Made by a program: the position numbers and the translations under genes
Shown: in pieces, positions 26,980 through 35,773 of the stretch
Numbering within the stretch: the first letter of the stretch is position 1
How the letters are laid out: every line of letters starts with the position of its first letter
Assembly: GCA_002483085.1 (NCBI GenBank)
Contig: DLHF01000072.1
Span: 1 to 64,000 of the forward strand
Origin: Ignavibacteria bacterium UBA7675
GTDB lineage: Bacteria > Bacteroidota > Ignavibacteria > Kapaibacteriales > UB7675
Direction: 5' to 3'
DNA length: 64,000 nt
The notes under the pieces: model-generated
The model's input: only the letters and a program-made list of their open reading frames with translations
What the model was told of the DNA's origin: nothing
Databases searched by the model: none

Positions 26980-27029
26980 GTTAAATTCCCGTAACAGGAA
27001 GTTTACAATTTCTTTACACAGAGGTTACG
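26980..27029 (-). promoter_or_regulatory. Candidate Pho box (five 11-bp phased half-sites) before porin-pstS
   Basis: On the plus strand the half-sites GTTAAA, GTAACA, TTTACA, TTTACA and GTTACG start at 26980, 26991, 27002, 27013 and 27024, exactly 11 bp apart. Direct repeats of this period are the hallmark of PhoB/PhoP-class DNA sites. TAATAAT just downstream (minus strand) could serve as a -10, leaving a leader of about 140 nt before the porin ATG. Confidence 0.65.
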
Positions 27030-27162
27030 ATAGATTTATTAATTACGCGTGTTACGCGCGCATCATGTTGCGGGGTGTGCTACCGTGTACGTTGCCGTGC
27101 GAGAGGAAGTATGGAATAGCATTTTTTTTCTAAAAAACGGGCTTTTTAGCATAAGAGTTGGT

Positions 27163-27272
27163 GTGGCACGGGCGGCGATGTCCGTGCGTTTAGTCGCTGT
27201 CACCGGTCGCAATTCCGTCGCGACGAGGGCCGAACTGCCACGCGGCGGCGGTGCTGCGCGGTGCGAAGAGCC
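27163..27272 (+). repeat. Dispersed intergenic repeat, copy R4 (complete, A and B)
   Basis: Box A at 27163-27177 (GTGGCACGGGCGGCG) and 27194-27211 (TCGCTGTCACCGGTCGCA); box B at 27237-27272 (GCCACGCGGCGGCGG, GTGCTGCGCGGTGC). With the other complete copy at 56136 it defines the element, 110 bp here. Confidence 0.82.
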
Positions 27273-27343
27273 ACAGCAAGGGCAAAAAACGAAGCGATAC
27301 AGCTTCTTATCGCATATTTTTTTTTGCGGTCAGGGCAATAAAA

Positions 27344-27368
27344 AACCCGGAATACAACATTCCGGGTT
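27344..27368 (-). terminator. Intrinsic terminator of the thioredoxin gene
   Basis: 10-bp stem AACCCGGAAT/ATTCCGGGTT, loop ACAAC, T run on the minus strand; 28 bp past the stop. Confidence 0.88.
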
Positions 27369-27395
27369 CAAAAACAGACATTCTATACAATGCTA

Positions 27396-27719
27396 TCAGC
27401 CGGGCAAGTGGCGTTCAAGCTCGGCTTTCAGAGCATTATACGGCAGAGCACCAGCAGTACGCCAGAGGATCGTACCTTTGGAGAATAGAATCAGCGTAGG
27501 AATGCTGCTGATCTGGTACTGCGATGCGATAGCGGGCTTTTCGTCGACATTTATTTTTACAACAAACATCTTCCCTTTGAACTCTCCTGCGATGGCCTTG
27601 AGCGTAGGCGCAAGTGCATGGCACGGCCCGCACCACTCAGCCCAGAAATCTACCAGAACTGGCCTGTCGCTCGTTTGCAGGAGCTGATCGAACGAGGACG
27701 GCAACGACGTTGTGTGCAT
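27396..27719 (-). CDS. Thioredoxin
   Basis: 107 residues, cytoplasmic disulfide reductase. Active site WCGPC (Cys30, Cys33) after VLVDFWAEW; cis-proline region SSIPTLILFSKG. The start at 27719 has GAGAGG upstream and lies 10 bp after the rhodanese gene, implying co-transcription. A longer frame overlaps that gene and has no signal peptide. It belongs to a minus-strand group of methyltransferase, rhodanese and thioredoxin. Confidence 0.92.
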   Translation of the reverse strand: MHTTSLPSSFDQLLQTSDRPVLVDFWAEWCGPCHALAPTLKAIAGEFKGKMFVVKINVDEKPAIASQYQISSIPTLILFSKGTILWRTAGALPYNALKAELERHLPG

Positions 27720-27729
27720 AATAACCTCT

Positions 27730-28056
27730 CTACCACATAAGAATTCCGCCCGCGAGATTGCTTGCATTATAGCCGTGTTCACGGAGATAGGAACACGCGT
27801 GAGCGCTGCGAATACCGCTGCGGCAATAAACAATTATTTCTCTATTACGATAAGGCTCCAGCTCGCCGATGCGGTGCTGTAGCTCGCCAAGCGGAAGGAG
27901 CAGAGAATCGGGAATATTGCGTTCGTTGTGCTCCTCGGGCCTGCGCACGTCTAAAAGAACGAGATCAGCACCAGCCGCAAGGCGTTTTTTCAGCTCTTCG
28001 GGCCGAATAGCGGGAACACCTGCAAAATCTGCATACTCTGCATACATAACAAACAC
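27730..28056 (-). CDS. Rhodanese-like sulfurtransferase
   Basis: 108 residues, a single rhodanese domain: LVLLDVRRPEEHNERNIP and YCRSGIRSAHACSYL, with catalytic Cys78 in a six-residue active-site loop (CRSGIR). Transfers sulfane sulfur in the cytoplasm. The start could be Met1 or Met4. It lies 19 bp after a TPMT-like methyltransferase gene and 10 bp before thioredoxin, which can serve as a reductant or partner. Confidence 0.9.
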   Translation of the reverse strand: MFVMYAEYADFAGVPAIRPEELKKRLAAGADLVLLDVRRPEEHNERNIPDSLLLPLGELQHRIGELEPYRNREIIVYCRSGIRSAHACSYLREHGYNASNLAGGILMW

Positions 28057-28075
28057 CTATAGCAACAGTGAGAGA

Positions 28076-28747
28076 TTACATTGATTTGCGAAACAGAGCC
28101 AGCAGTTCTTTGCCTGCACGCGCCGGATGCGAGTCTTTCGGCACCTCCGACCTAATGAGCTCAAGACCAACAGCGGTGAACAGTTGTTGCGCTTCTTCTG
28201 GATCGATGGCAAACGGAGGCCCTCCAGTTCTTCCATCTGTAGGAAAAAGCAAGGCAACAAGCCAGCCATCCGGTGCTAACGAATCGGCGAGCACCCGAGC
28301 GTATTCCGCTCGCCGTTCCGGAGGCAACGCGCAGTAGCATGTATATTCCAACACTGCGCTGAATGTTCCCGTAAAGCGGTTCTCGGGCAAAGCAAATACA
28401 TCGGCCTGCACAATAGCGACGTTCACATTGCTGCTCACGGCATTGTCCTGAAGCACTTGCAACGGTTCAGCAGCGAAGTCAACGGCTGTTACGCGATAGC
28501 CTGCACGCGCAAAAGCAAGAGCATCGTAGCCATAGCCACAGCCGGGCACGAATAATGTCGCTGCCTGCCCATGCTGCACAGCAGACACTGGAAATTCACC
28601 GCGCAACCTCAACCCGCGAAAGACCGGGGTTTCGTCCTTCATATCCCAGCCAGTTTGCCCAGAGGCATATCGTTCGGCCCAGTAATCAGGAGTATCAATA
28701 CGGGCATTGTCGGTAGGCATGTGCATACGTGTTATGTGTTCAGGCAT
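28076..28747 (-). CDS. TPMT-family SAM methyltransferase
   Basis: 223 residues; family signature DYWAERYASGQTGWD (about 21-35), then LFVPGCGYGYDALAFA for SAM binding, VDFAAEPLQV and LEYTCYCALPPERR. Thiopurine methyltransferase relatives methylate thiols, selenite or tellurite, or halides; the substrate here is unknown. Two later in-frame ATGs (codons 8 and 10) may be the real start. It is first in a probable operon with rhodanese and thioredoxin, suggesting thiol/sulfur chemistry. Confidence 0.86.
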   Translation of the reverse strand: MPEHITRMHMPTDNARIDTPDYWAERYASGQTGWDMKDETPVFRGLRLRGEFPVSAVQHGQAATLFVPGCGYGYDALAFARAGYRVTAVDFAAEPLQVLQDNAVSSNVNVAIVQADVFALPENRFTGTFSAVLEYTCYCALPPERRAEYARVLADSLAPDGWLVALLFPTDGRTGGPPFAIDPEEAQQLFTAVGLELIRSEVPKDSHPARAGKELLALFRKSM

Positions 28748-28853
28748 TTGCCGATTTGCACTCGGAATATTTTCTGCAAACGGTACTCGTGCAATTTACA
28801 TCAATTTCCGTATTTTGTCGTGCGCGTTTTTTACAGGATCAACATCGTTCCTC

Positions 28854-29564
28854 ATGAAGAATATCTGGACTATCCTCCGCATCTTTGCTGTCACAACGGG
28901 CTATTCAAGCTTCGGTATCGTTCTCTCGCTTTTCAGCAACTGGCACGAGAACTTTTTCAAATACGCGCGCAAATGGGCTGAGAGCGTCTTGCGTATTGCG
29001 GATATTACGGTTGCTGCCGAAGGCCAGAGCAATATGCCAGCTACCAGTTGTGTGTATGTATGCAACCACGCCAGCTTGTTCGATATTCCGATTCTGATGG
29101 CAGGCATCAACGACGACATACGCATTATGTATAAGCGCGAGCTTCGGAAAATTCCGTTTTTTGGCTGGGTACTTGCGCTCTCTCCGTTTATCCCCGTAGA
29201 CCGCACCGATCCACGCGACGCAATGGCAGGTATCGAGCGAGCAGCGGCAGCTATACGCGAGGGTACGTCGGTTATTATTTTTGCTGAGGGCACACGCTCG
29301 CCCGATGGCGCACTTGGTGCGTTTAAGCGCGGTGCCTTTGTGCTCGCCGTGCGCGCACAGCGCCCTATTGTTCCTGTGGCAATTGCAGGTAGCTCGGCCA
29401 TACTCCCCTCGAAAACATCTCATATTACTCCGGGGCATGTGCGTATCATTCTCAAACCGGCAATAAGCGCGCCGCCAGCCAGCGACCGGGCTCTTGAGAA
29501 AGCTCTGATGAACGATGTACGGACAGCGATTGCAGCGGCGCTGGATACGGCACCACAACCCTAA
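28854..29564 (+). CDS. plsC: 1-acyl-sn-glycerol-3-phosphate acyltransferase (PlsC)
   Basis: 236 residues. Adds the second acyl chain to lysophosphatidic acid at the membrane. Motif I is NHASLFD (71-77) and motif III FAEGTRSPDG (143-152). Between them, YKRELRKIPFFGWVLAL fits motif II, and IVPVAIAGS motif IV. An N-terminal hydrophobic helix (about 1-27) anchors it. ATG 28854 was chosen; a longer frame upstream overlaps the divergent methyltransferase and adds unrelated sequence. Confidence 0.88.
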   Translation: MKNIWTILRIFAVTTGYSSFGIVLSLFSNWHENFFKYARKWAESVLRIADITVAAEGQSNMPATSCVYVCNHASLFDIPILMAGINDDIRIMYKRELRKIPFFGWVLALSPFIPVDRTDPRDAMAGIERAAAAIREGTSVIIFAEGTRSPDGALGAFKRGAFVLAVRAQRPIVPVAIAGSSAILPSKTSHITPGHVRIILKPAISAPPASDRALEKALMNDVRTAIAAALDTAPQP

Positions 29565-29660
29565 ATCCGCTGCGTACCGCGCTTTGGCAATGGTGTTTTG
29601 CCGCACAGATATGTATATTTGCAGAAGATCGCGCAATTCGCATGAACAACACGTGCGGTC

Positions 29661-29707
29661 TTGCGGGCGGTGACAGCGACGAGCAACACGAACAACACGC
29701 CCGCGCA
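29661..29707 (-). repeat. Dispersed intergenic repeat, copy R5 (degenerate box A)
   Basis: On the minus strand GCGCGGGCG, spacer, then TCGCTGTCACC followed by GCCCGCA. It is half-degraded but keeps both parts. It lies immediately before gatC and is translated if one takes the longest frame, which gives a meaningless N-terminal extension. Confidence 0.5.
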
Positions 29708-29734
29708 ATGATTATATCCGATATTGATACTACT

Positions 29735-30025
29735 ATGAGCATTAACCGCGAAACTATTGATAAGATTGCCTCGCTGGCGCGTTTGTCGTTCACCGAAGAG
29801 GAAAAAGACGTGTTCGTGGAACAGTTCCAACGCATTGTGGAATATGTGGACGTTATTCAGTCGCTCGACCTCGACGGCGTAGAACCGCTGAAGCACATAG
29901 GCATCGGAACGGAAAATGTATTCCGCGACGACGTTGCACAGCCTTGTATTCCATTGGAAGACGCGCTGCAAAATGCGCCAAAGCGCAATGAGAGTTTCTT
30001 CAAAGTGCCGAGGGTACTGGGTTGA
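29735..30025 (+). CDS. gatC: Asp-tRNA(Asn)/Glu-tRNA(Gln) amidotransferase subunit C
   Basis: 96 residues, the usual size. Stabilises the GatA-GatB amidotransferase. MSINRETIDKIASLARL, LEQLSFT-like sequence, then IVEYVDVIQSLDLDGVEPL and the C-terminal RNESFFKVPRVLG are typical. ATG 29735 is preferred on family resemblance; no good Shine-Dalgarno is seen, and earlier in-frame starts run into repeat R5. The stop overlaps the kdsB ATG by one base, so the two are coupled. Confidence 0.88.
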   Translation: MSINRETIDKIASLARLSFTEEEKDVFVEQFQRIVEYVDVIQSLDLDGVEPLKHIGIGTENVFRDDVAQPCIPLEDALQNAPKRNESFFKVPRVLG

Positions 30026-30771
30026 TGGCGGTTGGAATTATACCCGCGCGCTACGCTTCCGTGCGCCTGCCCGGTAAACCGCTTGTTGATCTCAATGGCA
30101 AAAGCATGATTCGCCGTGTGTGGGAAGGTGCTACAGAATCTCGCCTGCTCGAACGTGTGGTTGTGGCTACCGACGATGAACGCATCGCAGAGGAATGCCG
30201 TAGCTTTGGAGCAGAAGCTGTCCTGACATCGCCCGAGCTTCCAAGCGGAACCGACCGCATTGCAGCGGCACACAAGGCGCTACACCGGGAATACGACATC
30301 GTAGTGAATATCCAGGGCGACGAGCCCTTGCTGCGCGGTGCGCTTGTCGATAAGCTCGTGCAGGCTCTTGCCGATAGTGATGCCGATGTAGCAACTCCTG
30401 TTACTCCTCTCACTTCTCTCGAAGAGCTCAGCAACCCAGCCGTTGTGAAAGTTGCGATGAATGCCGCAGGACGCGCACTGTATTTTTCACGCAGTGCGAT
30501 TCCCTTTTTCCGCGACGCAGACATGGCACACTGGCCCGAACACTATCCATACCAAAAGCACATCGGATTGTACGCTTACCGCCGTGCAGCATTGGAGCGC
30601 TTTGTAGCTCTTCCTCCTTCGTTGTTAGAGCGCGCGGAATCTCTCGAACAGCTTCGTTTGCTCGAAGATGGCGCGGTATTTCACTGCGTGCACACCGACA
30701 ACCGGCTGGTGGCCATTGATACCCCTGCAGACGCCGACCACGTGCGCGTTCTGTTGCGGGATAGAGAATAA
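30025..30771 (+). CDS. kdsB: 3-deoxy-manno-octulosonate cytidylyltransferase
   Basis: 248 residues; activates Kdo with CTP for lipopolysaccharide. IIPARYASVRLPGKPL (about 5-20) is the nucleotide-binding signature; ATDDERIAEEC, SGTDRIAAA, NIQGDEPLL, ALYFSRSAIPF and YPYQKHIGLYAYRRAALE follow in order. TGATG couples it to gatC. Shows that the organism makes Kdo-containing LPS. Confidence 0.94.
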   Translation: MAVGIIPARYASVRLPGKPLVDLNGKSMIRRVWEGATESRLLERVVVATDDERIAEECRSFGAEAVLTSPELPSGTDRIAAAHKALHREYDIVVNIQGDEPLLRGALVDKLVQALADSDADVATPVTPLTSLEELSNPAVVKVAMNAAGRALYFSRSAIPFFRDADMAHWPEHYPYQKHIGLYAYRRAALERFVALPPSLLERAESLEQLRLLEDGAVFHCVHTDNRLVAIDTPADADHVRVLLRDRE

Positions 30772-30891
30772 CCACACGGTTCCATTCCTCCTTGCCATTC
30801 ACCGCCGCTATCAGGCAACCGTGGCAAATGCCTTGCACAAGCTATTTCAGCTCCTTACTTCATGTAGTTTCGTTTCTGCCATAGAAAATCT

Positions 30892-30941
30892 GTGGCACGG
30901 GCGTCGCTGGGTCGTCCGTCGCATCGCTGTCACCGGTCGCA
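30892..30941 (+). repeat. Dispersed intergenic repeat, copy R6 (box A)
   Basis: GTGGCACGGGCGTCG at 30892, then TCGCTGTCACCGGTCGCA ending 30941, identical in its second part to R4 and R9. No good box B follows. It lies between convergent kdsB and the large T9SS gene. Confidence 0.78.
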
Positions 30942-31036
30942 CCTTCCGCTTCTTGTCTGCCCAACTGGTACTCGCACAAAAGAACTCCAATAGCAGCGTA
31001 TCCGGCTTCGCCATGATGACAGCTATGTACAAAAAA

Positions 31037-31064
31037 AGCGCGGGGACTAAAAAATCCCCGCGCT
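31037..31064. terminator. Bidirectional terminator between kdsB and the 1462-aa gene
   Basis: 10-bp G/C-rich stem AGCGCGGGGA/TCCCCGCGCT with an A-rich loop; T run on the minus strand (TTTTTTTG) and CTTGTTTT on the plus. Confidence 0.88.
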
Positions 31065-31094
31065 CTTGTTTTCCTGAAGGCTGAGCCTTCGATG

Positions 31095-34000
31095 TTATCT
31101 CGTAATCACCATTTGGCGGCTTTCTACATACGGACCCGCGATAAGGCGGTAGGTGTATGTACCTGAAGGCAGCTCTGTTGTAGTGATACGCACTCTGTAG
31201 GTACCGGCTTCGCGAACACCATCCACGAGGACTTTCACCTCTTCGCCAATGGAGTTGTACACAGCCAATTTCACCGGAGCATCAAAAGCCACATCGTATT
31301 CGATTTCGGTTTCAGATGCCGAGGGGTTTGGCGTATTCTGGCGCAGTGCAAACGCCCGTTTGTACTGAATACCACGGAAATCGCGCACGCAAAGCTCGTC
31401 GAGCAGGAGTTCGCCATTCACCGTAGAAGGCACAACACACACGGCGCGATTGCCGAGGTCGGACTGTGCAGCGTTCAGCACAAGAGGCAGTTTGTCTTTG
31501 GCCGAAAGATAGACGTTCATTTTCAGTTTCAGGAACACGCCTTCAACTGACAGCGGGCTACCCGTGTTCTGCTTACCTCTGATCGTGATCTTGCCGCGTG
31601 CATCTTGTCCATTAGCGTCTTTATCAGGTTCAATGGCGACATTCCAGCCATTCAGCCCCGGAGCGCTAAAGTTGCCATTGTAGCGCAACGCATCGGGATC
31701 GTAGGAAAGTACAAGCACGAACTCGTTGAGTTTTGCCTCGGCAATCTGACCGGAAACATTGAACTGTAGTTCAGTTTCCTCTTTCGGCAACAGTTTCTTG
31801 GTACTACCCACTACCGTAAAGGTGACGGGCACTGTATAGCCCGTACCAGTCAAGCGCGCAATATTCTTCTGATCAATCGGAGCATTACTTACCACCTCAA
31901 CATTGAGATCATAGGGAGATGCGCCATTGCGCGGTGCGAATGTCACCGTGAATGTCCTCGTAGCACCAGCCGCAAGTATAAACTCAACCGGATTCGACAG
32001 AGGATTGCCGTTTTCGGTAATCGTGTACACAGCAGTGTTGCCCGTGTACAAGAAGTCCGACACGATGAGATCGCGTGTACCTGTGTTTTTCACTGTGAAA
32101 GTAGCTGTTTTAGTATCGCACATCAGCACGCTACCAAAGTTGATATCAGTCACATCAATACCGGGCTCACCTTCTGTATAATCACAACCTTTAAGCTGAG
32201 TTTGCACGGGCTCAAAGAAGTCTCCATCGGCATTGACACCATCGCCGGGTTTGGTATCGGCTACAATCACTACATCATCAATGTAATTTTTGATATTGCC
32301 AACATTGGGCCCTGTGTACGACTGAGTCGTTATATCGGCTGTGAAGTACGCATTAATAGTAGCTGTTGCACCAGTTGAAATGACAAGCGGGTCAGCCGGT
32401 GTCGGCATTTTTTGTCCCGGACCATCAGCTCTCAGCTCAAACGCCGACGGAAGTTTCGGCAGTGTCACCGACTGTACAACGAGGTCTGCTGTCATACTGG
32501 TATTGGTAATTTTCACCATACCAACCTCGGTAGAAACCGTACCCTGTTTGATACATTCAAACTCATCGCCTTCTACTACAATGTGCGGCAGAATACCGTT
32601 GCCAATCGCTTTACCCTCAACAACAGTCTCGGAGTTAGCATAGGTCGGAATGATAAGTTGTTCGTAGGATGTCTCGGACTGCGGAATAAATTTTACGGTA
32701 AAGACAATGCGATTGGTCTCTCCTTGATACAGCGGAATTGTAGTCTTAAAGTTCGTCAGATCACCTACCGGAGCAAGAAGATCAACATTGGTAGTACCAT
32801 CAACTTTTACACTGATCACTTTCAGGCTACTTACATCTCCTGCCGTATGGAAGCCTGTTACATTGAGCGTAAAGTCACCAGTATTAGTCAGAATAATATC
32901 AGCACTGTGCACAGTATTCACGCGTTTATCACCAAAGTCAACAACTGTGATTTGCGGGCCGGGATCCTGCGCCAGACCAGTCCATTCCGATACATTGTCA
33001 TTCGATTTATCTTCCGAATCAGCATCGGAAACGAATGTCACATCGATAGTCTGTCTGCCTGTTTCTTTAGGATCGTAGCACAGCGTTTTTACTGTCACTT
33101 TCTCGCCCGGCTGCAGAATAATGGGCAGAGGCGGTGTCATGGTTGTGAGATCCAAGCTAAAGGGGGCTGCAATATTTTTGAGTTCGGTAATCGTAAGGAC
33201 ATCCGTACCGGTATTCTCTACCAGCAAAGTACCGTCTTGATTAGTATTACAGTATTTTGTCCCTACCTGATGCGTTCCTGCATCCCAGTCGCCCACTTGA
33301 ATATGCGGCATCACGCCCTGCCCTTGTAGCCAGCCCAGTGCAAACTTACCGCAGCTCGCTTCGGCAAATACCGAATCAATATCGTATTCATCCTGTTTCT
33401 TGATTTCTTTTGTCGGCGTGTATTCGAAATCGATATCAATTTCGGTACCTGCAAGCACAACTAACGGGAATGTCGTTGGTTGCAGAATCTTGAATTCCTT
33501 GTTCTTTTTCAGCCAAATATTTTTGACTTCAACATCGCGCTTTGTAGGATTAACGATCTTAGCAGTAAGAGTTTTAGCCGTTTTAACGCGCACTTTGCCA
33601 AAGATTACAGAATCGGGCTTCATTGCTACAAGCTCGGCTGTATAGCGAACACTGTCGATTGCTGTATTCCCAGCTCTATCCATTACATAGTACAGAGCAA
33701 ACGCATCCTGTGACTTATCTTTTACGCGTAGACGGAATTCAAACACTTCGCGACGCGGTTCAATATGGATATTATCCACATCGGCTGTAATCAGTTCAAG
33801 CGCATAGTTGTAGCTTTGCTCCAGATCAAGCTCAATCTGGTTGATACCAGTGTCGATTTGGGTAGAATCCTGAGCCTCATTGGGCTCTTGATCACGCTTT
33901 TCCGTTGCAGTCACCAAGTAATCACCACATTCGGCCACCGTGTCCAGCAGCGGTTTCAGCGTATCGAGCTGATCGAGCTTATTGAGCGCCGTAGCCGCAG

Positions 34001-35483
34001 GCCACAGGTAAGAAGCAAAATCGGCAAATCCATAAATAACACCACCAAACGGCGTCTCGCCCTTAATATGGTGAGGGCCAGGGGGCAGTTTCACTTTTGC
34101 CCAGTAGATATCAGTATTCTGAATACGGTTGACAATAAACGTCGGGTTGGAAACCCACACAGGCTTGCCGTCGATGGTGATGGTCTTGAGCTTTTCCTGC
34201 GTTATGTCGTTGGTATCACCAATAGCCAGAATATTAAAATAGTTATTGACATAAGCCACGTTTGCCGGCGTCTGAAAGACTGTTTCAAGTGTGTACTGTT
34301 CTACAGGCACACCTATTACCATCGCCGGGTCAAAGATTGAATTGCCATACCACTCAGCGGAACAAGCGTACTGCATCACAAAGATTGGCTTGTCTGCAGT
34401 CCAGACAGCTACTCCCTTAATCGATGTAGAAGGAGGCCACGTATTTTCCCTCTCCATGAAGTCGCCAGCATCTTGCAGAGTACCTTCCCACGTGTAGGTA
34501 ATATTATCTTTCAGGTCTGTATAGCGACACTTAAACTTCGTATTTTTCTCTTTTGCAAAAACCCTAAAGAAGTCTCCTCGATTGGCTTTCGACTCCAGTT
34601 CAAGCGTTACATACCTTTTCCCCCAGCTTGATATTGGCGGAATCATCTCCACAAGGTGATCGCGTCCGTTATTAGGTGAAGGAAACGAAGGAATCATTGT
34701 ACGTTGGTGAAACGAGAAAAAGCCAATAGGCTTACTCGCCGTCACCACAGTACCGCTGAAGTCAAATTCATTCAGAGTCTGGCCATTGCCTCGCACCATG
34801 TATGTCTGGCCGCGTTGCAATGTAAACTTATAGGGTGTACCGAGCTTCTTACCTTTTTTCGTCCGGCCTGCGGGGTTGCCATTATCAGTACCTTTTAGCG
34901 TGAACTGCACCTGTGTGTTGTTCTCTTTAGCAACAATAACAAACCCTCCGCCCCAAGGCGAAGAGCTAGCGAACTCACCAAAATCGTACAGACTCATGTG
35001 CATATACTGAGTGCCCCATACAGTCGTGGGCAGTGCCAGAAAGCCATCAGCGCTTACGCTTTTGGCATTCAGTGCATATACAGAAATTGGCTGATCGGAT
35101 ATAATATGGATGCCTTGATTGCTGGCTCTTTCATCGTCGCGAATCTCCCAAGCCCAGTTCGCAGACTTATCGGCAGTAGTAAACGTTGTAATCTCATAGG
35201 CTTTTACCGGTTTAGTCGTACTAAAGCCAGAGCCAGGATGTTCGATGGTGACTTTAGCATTTCTACTGGACGTTACATAGATTTCCAGCTCCAGCGCAGG
35301 ATAGCCACCGTCGAATTCATTAGGCGGGATAGTAATCCAAAACTCACGCCCCTGCGCCGAATTATTCAGCATCTGGGCAGACGACGGTATTTTTTTTGCA
35401 ATAGTGCTCTTATCCTGCTGCGCATTCGCCAAAGGCGAACATAGTAGTAGTATAATGAGCGCAAACGCGTACAAACGGTGCAT
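31095..35483 (-). CDS. Giant secreted T9SS protein with IgGFc-binding-like and ASH-type domains
   Basis: 1462 residues. Signal peptide ends PLANAQQ. The first ~500 residues resemble the IgGFc-binding N-terminal domain (REFWITIPPNEF, then LEIYVTSSRNAKVTI and ISSWGKRYVTLELE). Several Ig-like ASH/Hydin-type repeats follow (ENTGTDVLTITELKN, VKNTGTRDLIVSDF), then a cohesin-like region (LVLSYDPDALRYNG) and a T9SS sorting domain (QNTPNPSASETEIEYDV.. to SRQMVITR). It should be carried to the cell surface. A homologue of similar design lies at 42100-46401. The next gene upstream is a beta-propeller-OmpA protein. Confidence 0.86.
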   Translation of the reverse strand: MHRLYAFALIILLLCSPLANAQQDKSTIAKKIPSSAQMLNNSAQGREFWITIPPNEFDGGYPALELEIYVTSSRNAKVTIEHPGSGFSTTKPVKAYEITTFTTADKSANWAWEIRDDERASNQGIHIISDQPISVYALNAKSVSADGFLALPTTVWGTQYMHMSLYDFGEFASSSPWGGGFVIVAKENNTQVQFTLKGTDNGNPAGRTKKGKKLGTPYKFTLQRGQTYMVRGNGQTLNEFDFSGTVVTASKPIGFFSFHQRTMIPSFPSPNNGRDHLVEMIPPISSWGKRYVTLELESKANRGDFFRVFAKEKNTKFKCRYTDLKDNITYTWEGTLQDAGDFMERENTWPPSTSIKGVAVWTADKPIFVMQYACSAEWYGNSIFDPAMVIGVPVEQYTLETVFQTPANVAYVNNYFNILAIGDTNDITQEKLKTITIDGKPVWVSNPTFIVNRIQNTDIYWAKVKLPPGPHHIKGETPFGGVIYGFADFASYLWPAATALNKLDQLDTLKPLLDTVAECGDYLVTATEKRDQEPNEAQDSTQIDTGINQIELDLEQSYNYALELITADVDNIHIEPRREVFEFRLRVKDKSQDAFALYYVMDRAGNTAIDSVRYTAELVAMKPDSVIFGKVRVKTAKTLTAKIVNPTKRDVEVKNIWLKKNKEFKILQPTTFPLVVLAGTEIDIDFEYTPTKEIKKQDEYDIDSVFAEASCGKFALGWLQGQGVMPHIQVGDWDAGTHQVGTKYCNTNQDGTLLVENTGTDVLTITELKNIAAPFSLDLTTMTPPLPIILQPGEKVTVKTLCYDPKETGRQTIDVTFVSDADSEDKSNDNVSEWTGLAQDPGPQITVVDFGDKRVNTVHSADIILTNTGDFTLNVTGFHTAGDVSSLKVISVKVDGTTNVDLLAPVGDLTNFKTTIPLYQGETNRIVFTVKFIPQSETSYEQLIIPTYANSETVVEGKAIGNGILPHIVVEGDEFECIKQGTVSTEVGMVKITNTSMTADLVVQSVTLPKLPSAFELRADGPGQKMPTPADPLVISTGATATINAYFTADITTQSYTGPNVGNIKNYIDDVVIVADTKPGDGVNADGDFFEPVQTQLKGCDYTEGEPGIDVTDINFGSVLMCDTKTATFTVKNTGTRDLIVSDFLYTGNTAVYTITENGNPLSNPVEFILAAGATRTFTVTFAPRNGASPYDLNVEVVSNAPIDQKNIARLTGTGYTVPVTFTVVGSTKKLLPKEETELQFNVSGQIAEAKLNEFVLVLSYDPDALRYNGNFSAPGLNGWNVAIEPDKDANGQDARGKITIRGKQNTGSPLSVEGVFLKLKMNVYLSAKDKLPLVLNAAQSDLGNRAVCVVPSTVNGELLLDELCVRDFRGIQYKRAFALRQNTPNPSASETEIEYDVAFDAPVKLAVYNSIGEEVKVLVDGVREAGTYRVRITTTELPSGTYTYRLIAGPYVESRQMVITR

Positions 35484-35692
35484 TTCGAACTCCTGTTGGT
35501 TTAAAGATGTATTTATGTATGAACCTCGGTAATGTTCGGTGTACAGTCACCCAGCCAATCAACCAGTCCTTGTTAGCCTACTATATCAATGCGGGTAAAC
35601 CTATAGAAAAGATTATTTCCATACAAGGGACTTATAAATCCATGTAAAAGATGCGTAATCTTACGGTTTATTGCAAACCTTATTACAATTGC

Positions 35693-35728
35693 AAAACAAG
35701 GCAGTGATGGTTATCACTGCCTTGTTTT
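35693..35728. terminator. Intrinsic terminator, bidirectional
   Basis: 16-bp perfect stem (AAAACAAGGCAGTGAT with its complement), loop GGTT, T run on both strands. Ends the OmpA-domain gene whose stop is at 35774. Confidence 0.9.
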
Positions 35729-35773
35729 TATTCATCCGAAGGTATTCAGACAGAAAGTGTAATGATTGCGGAG

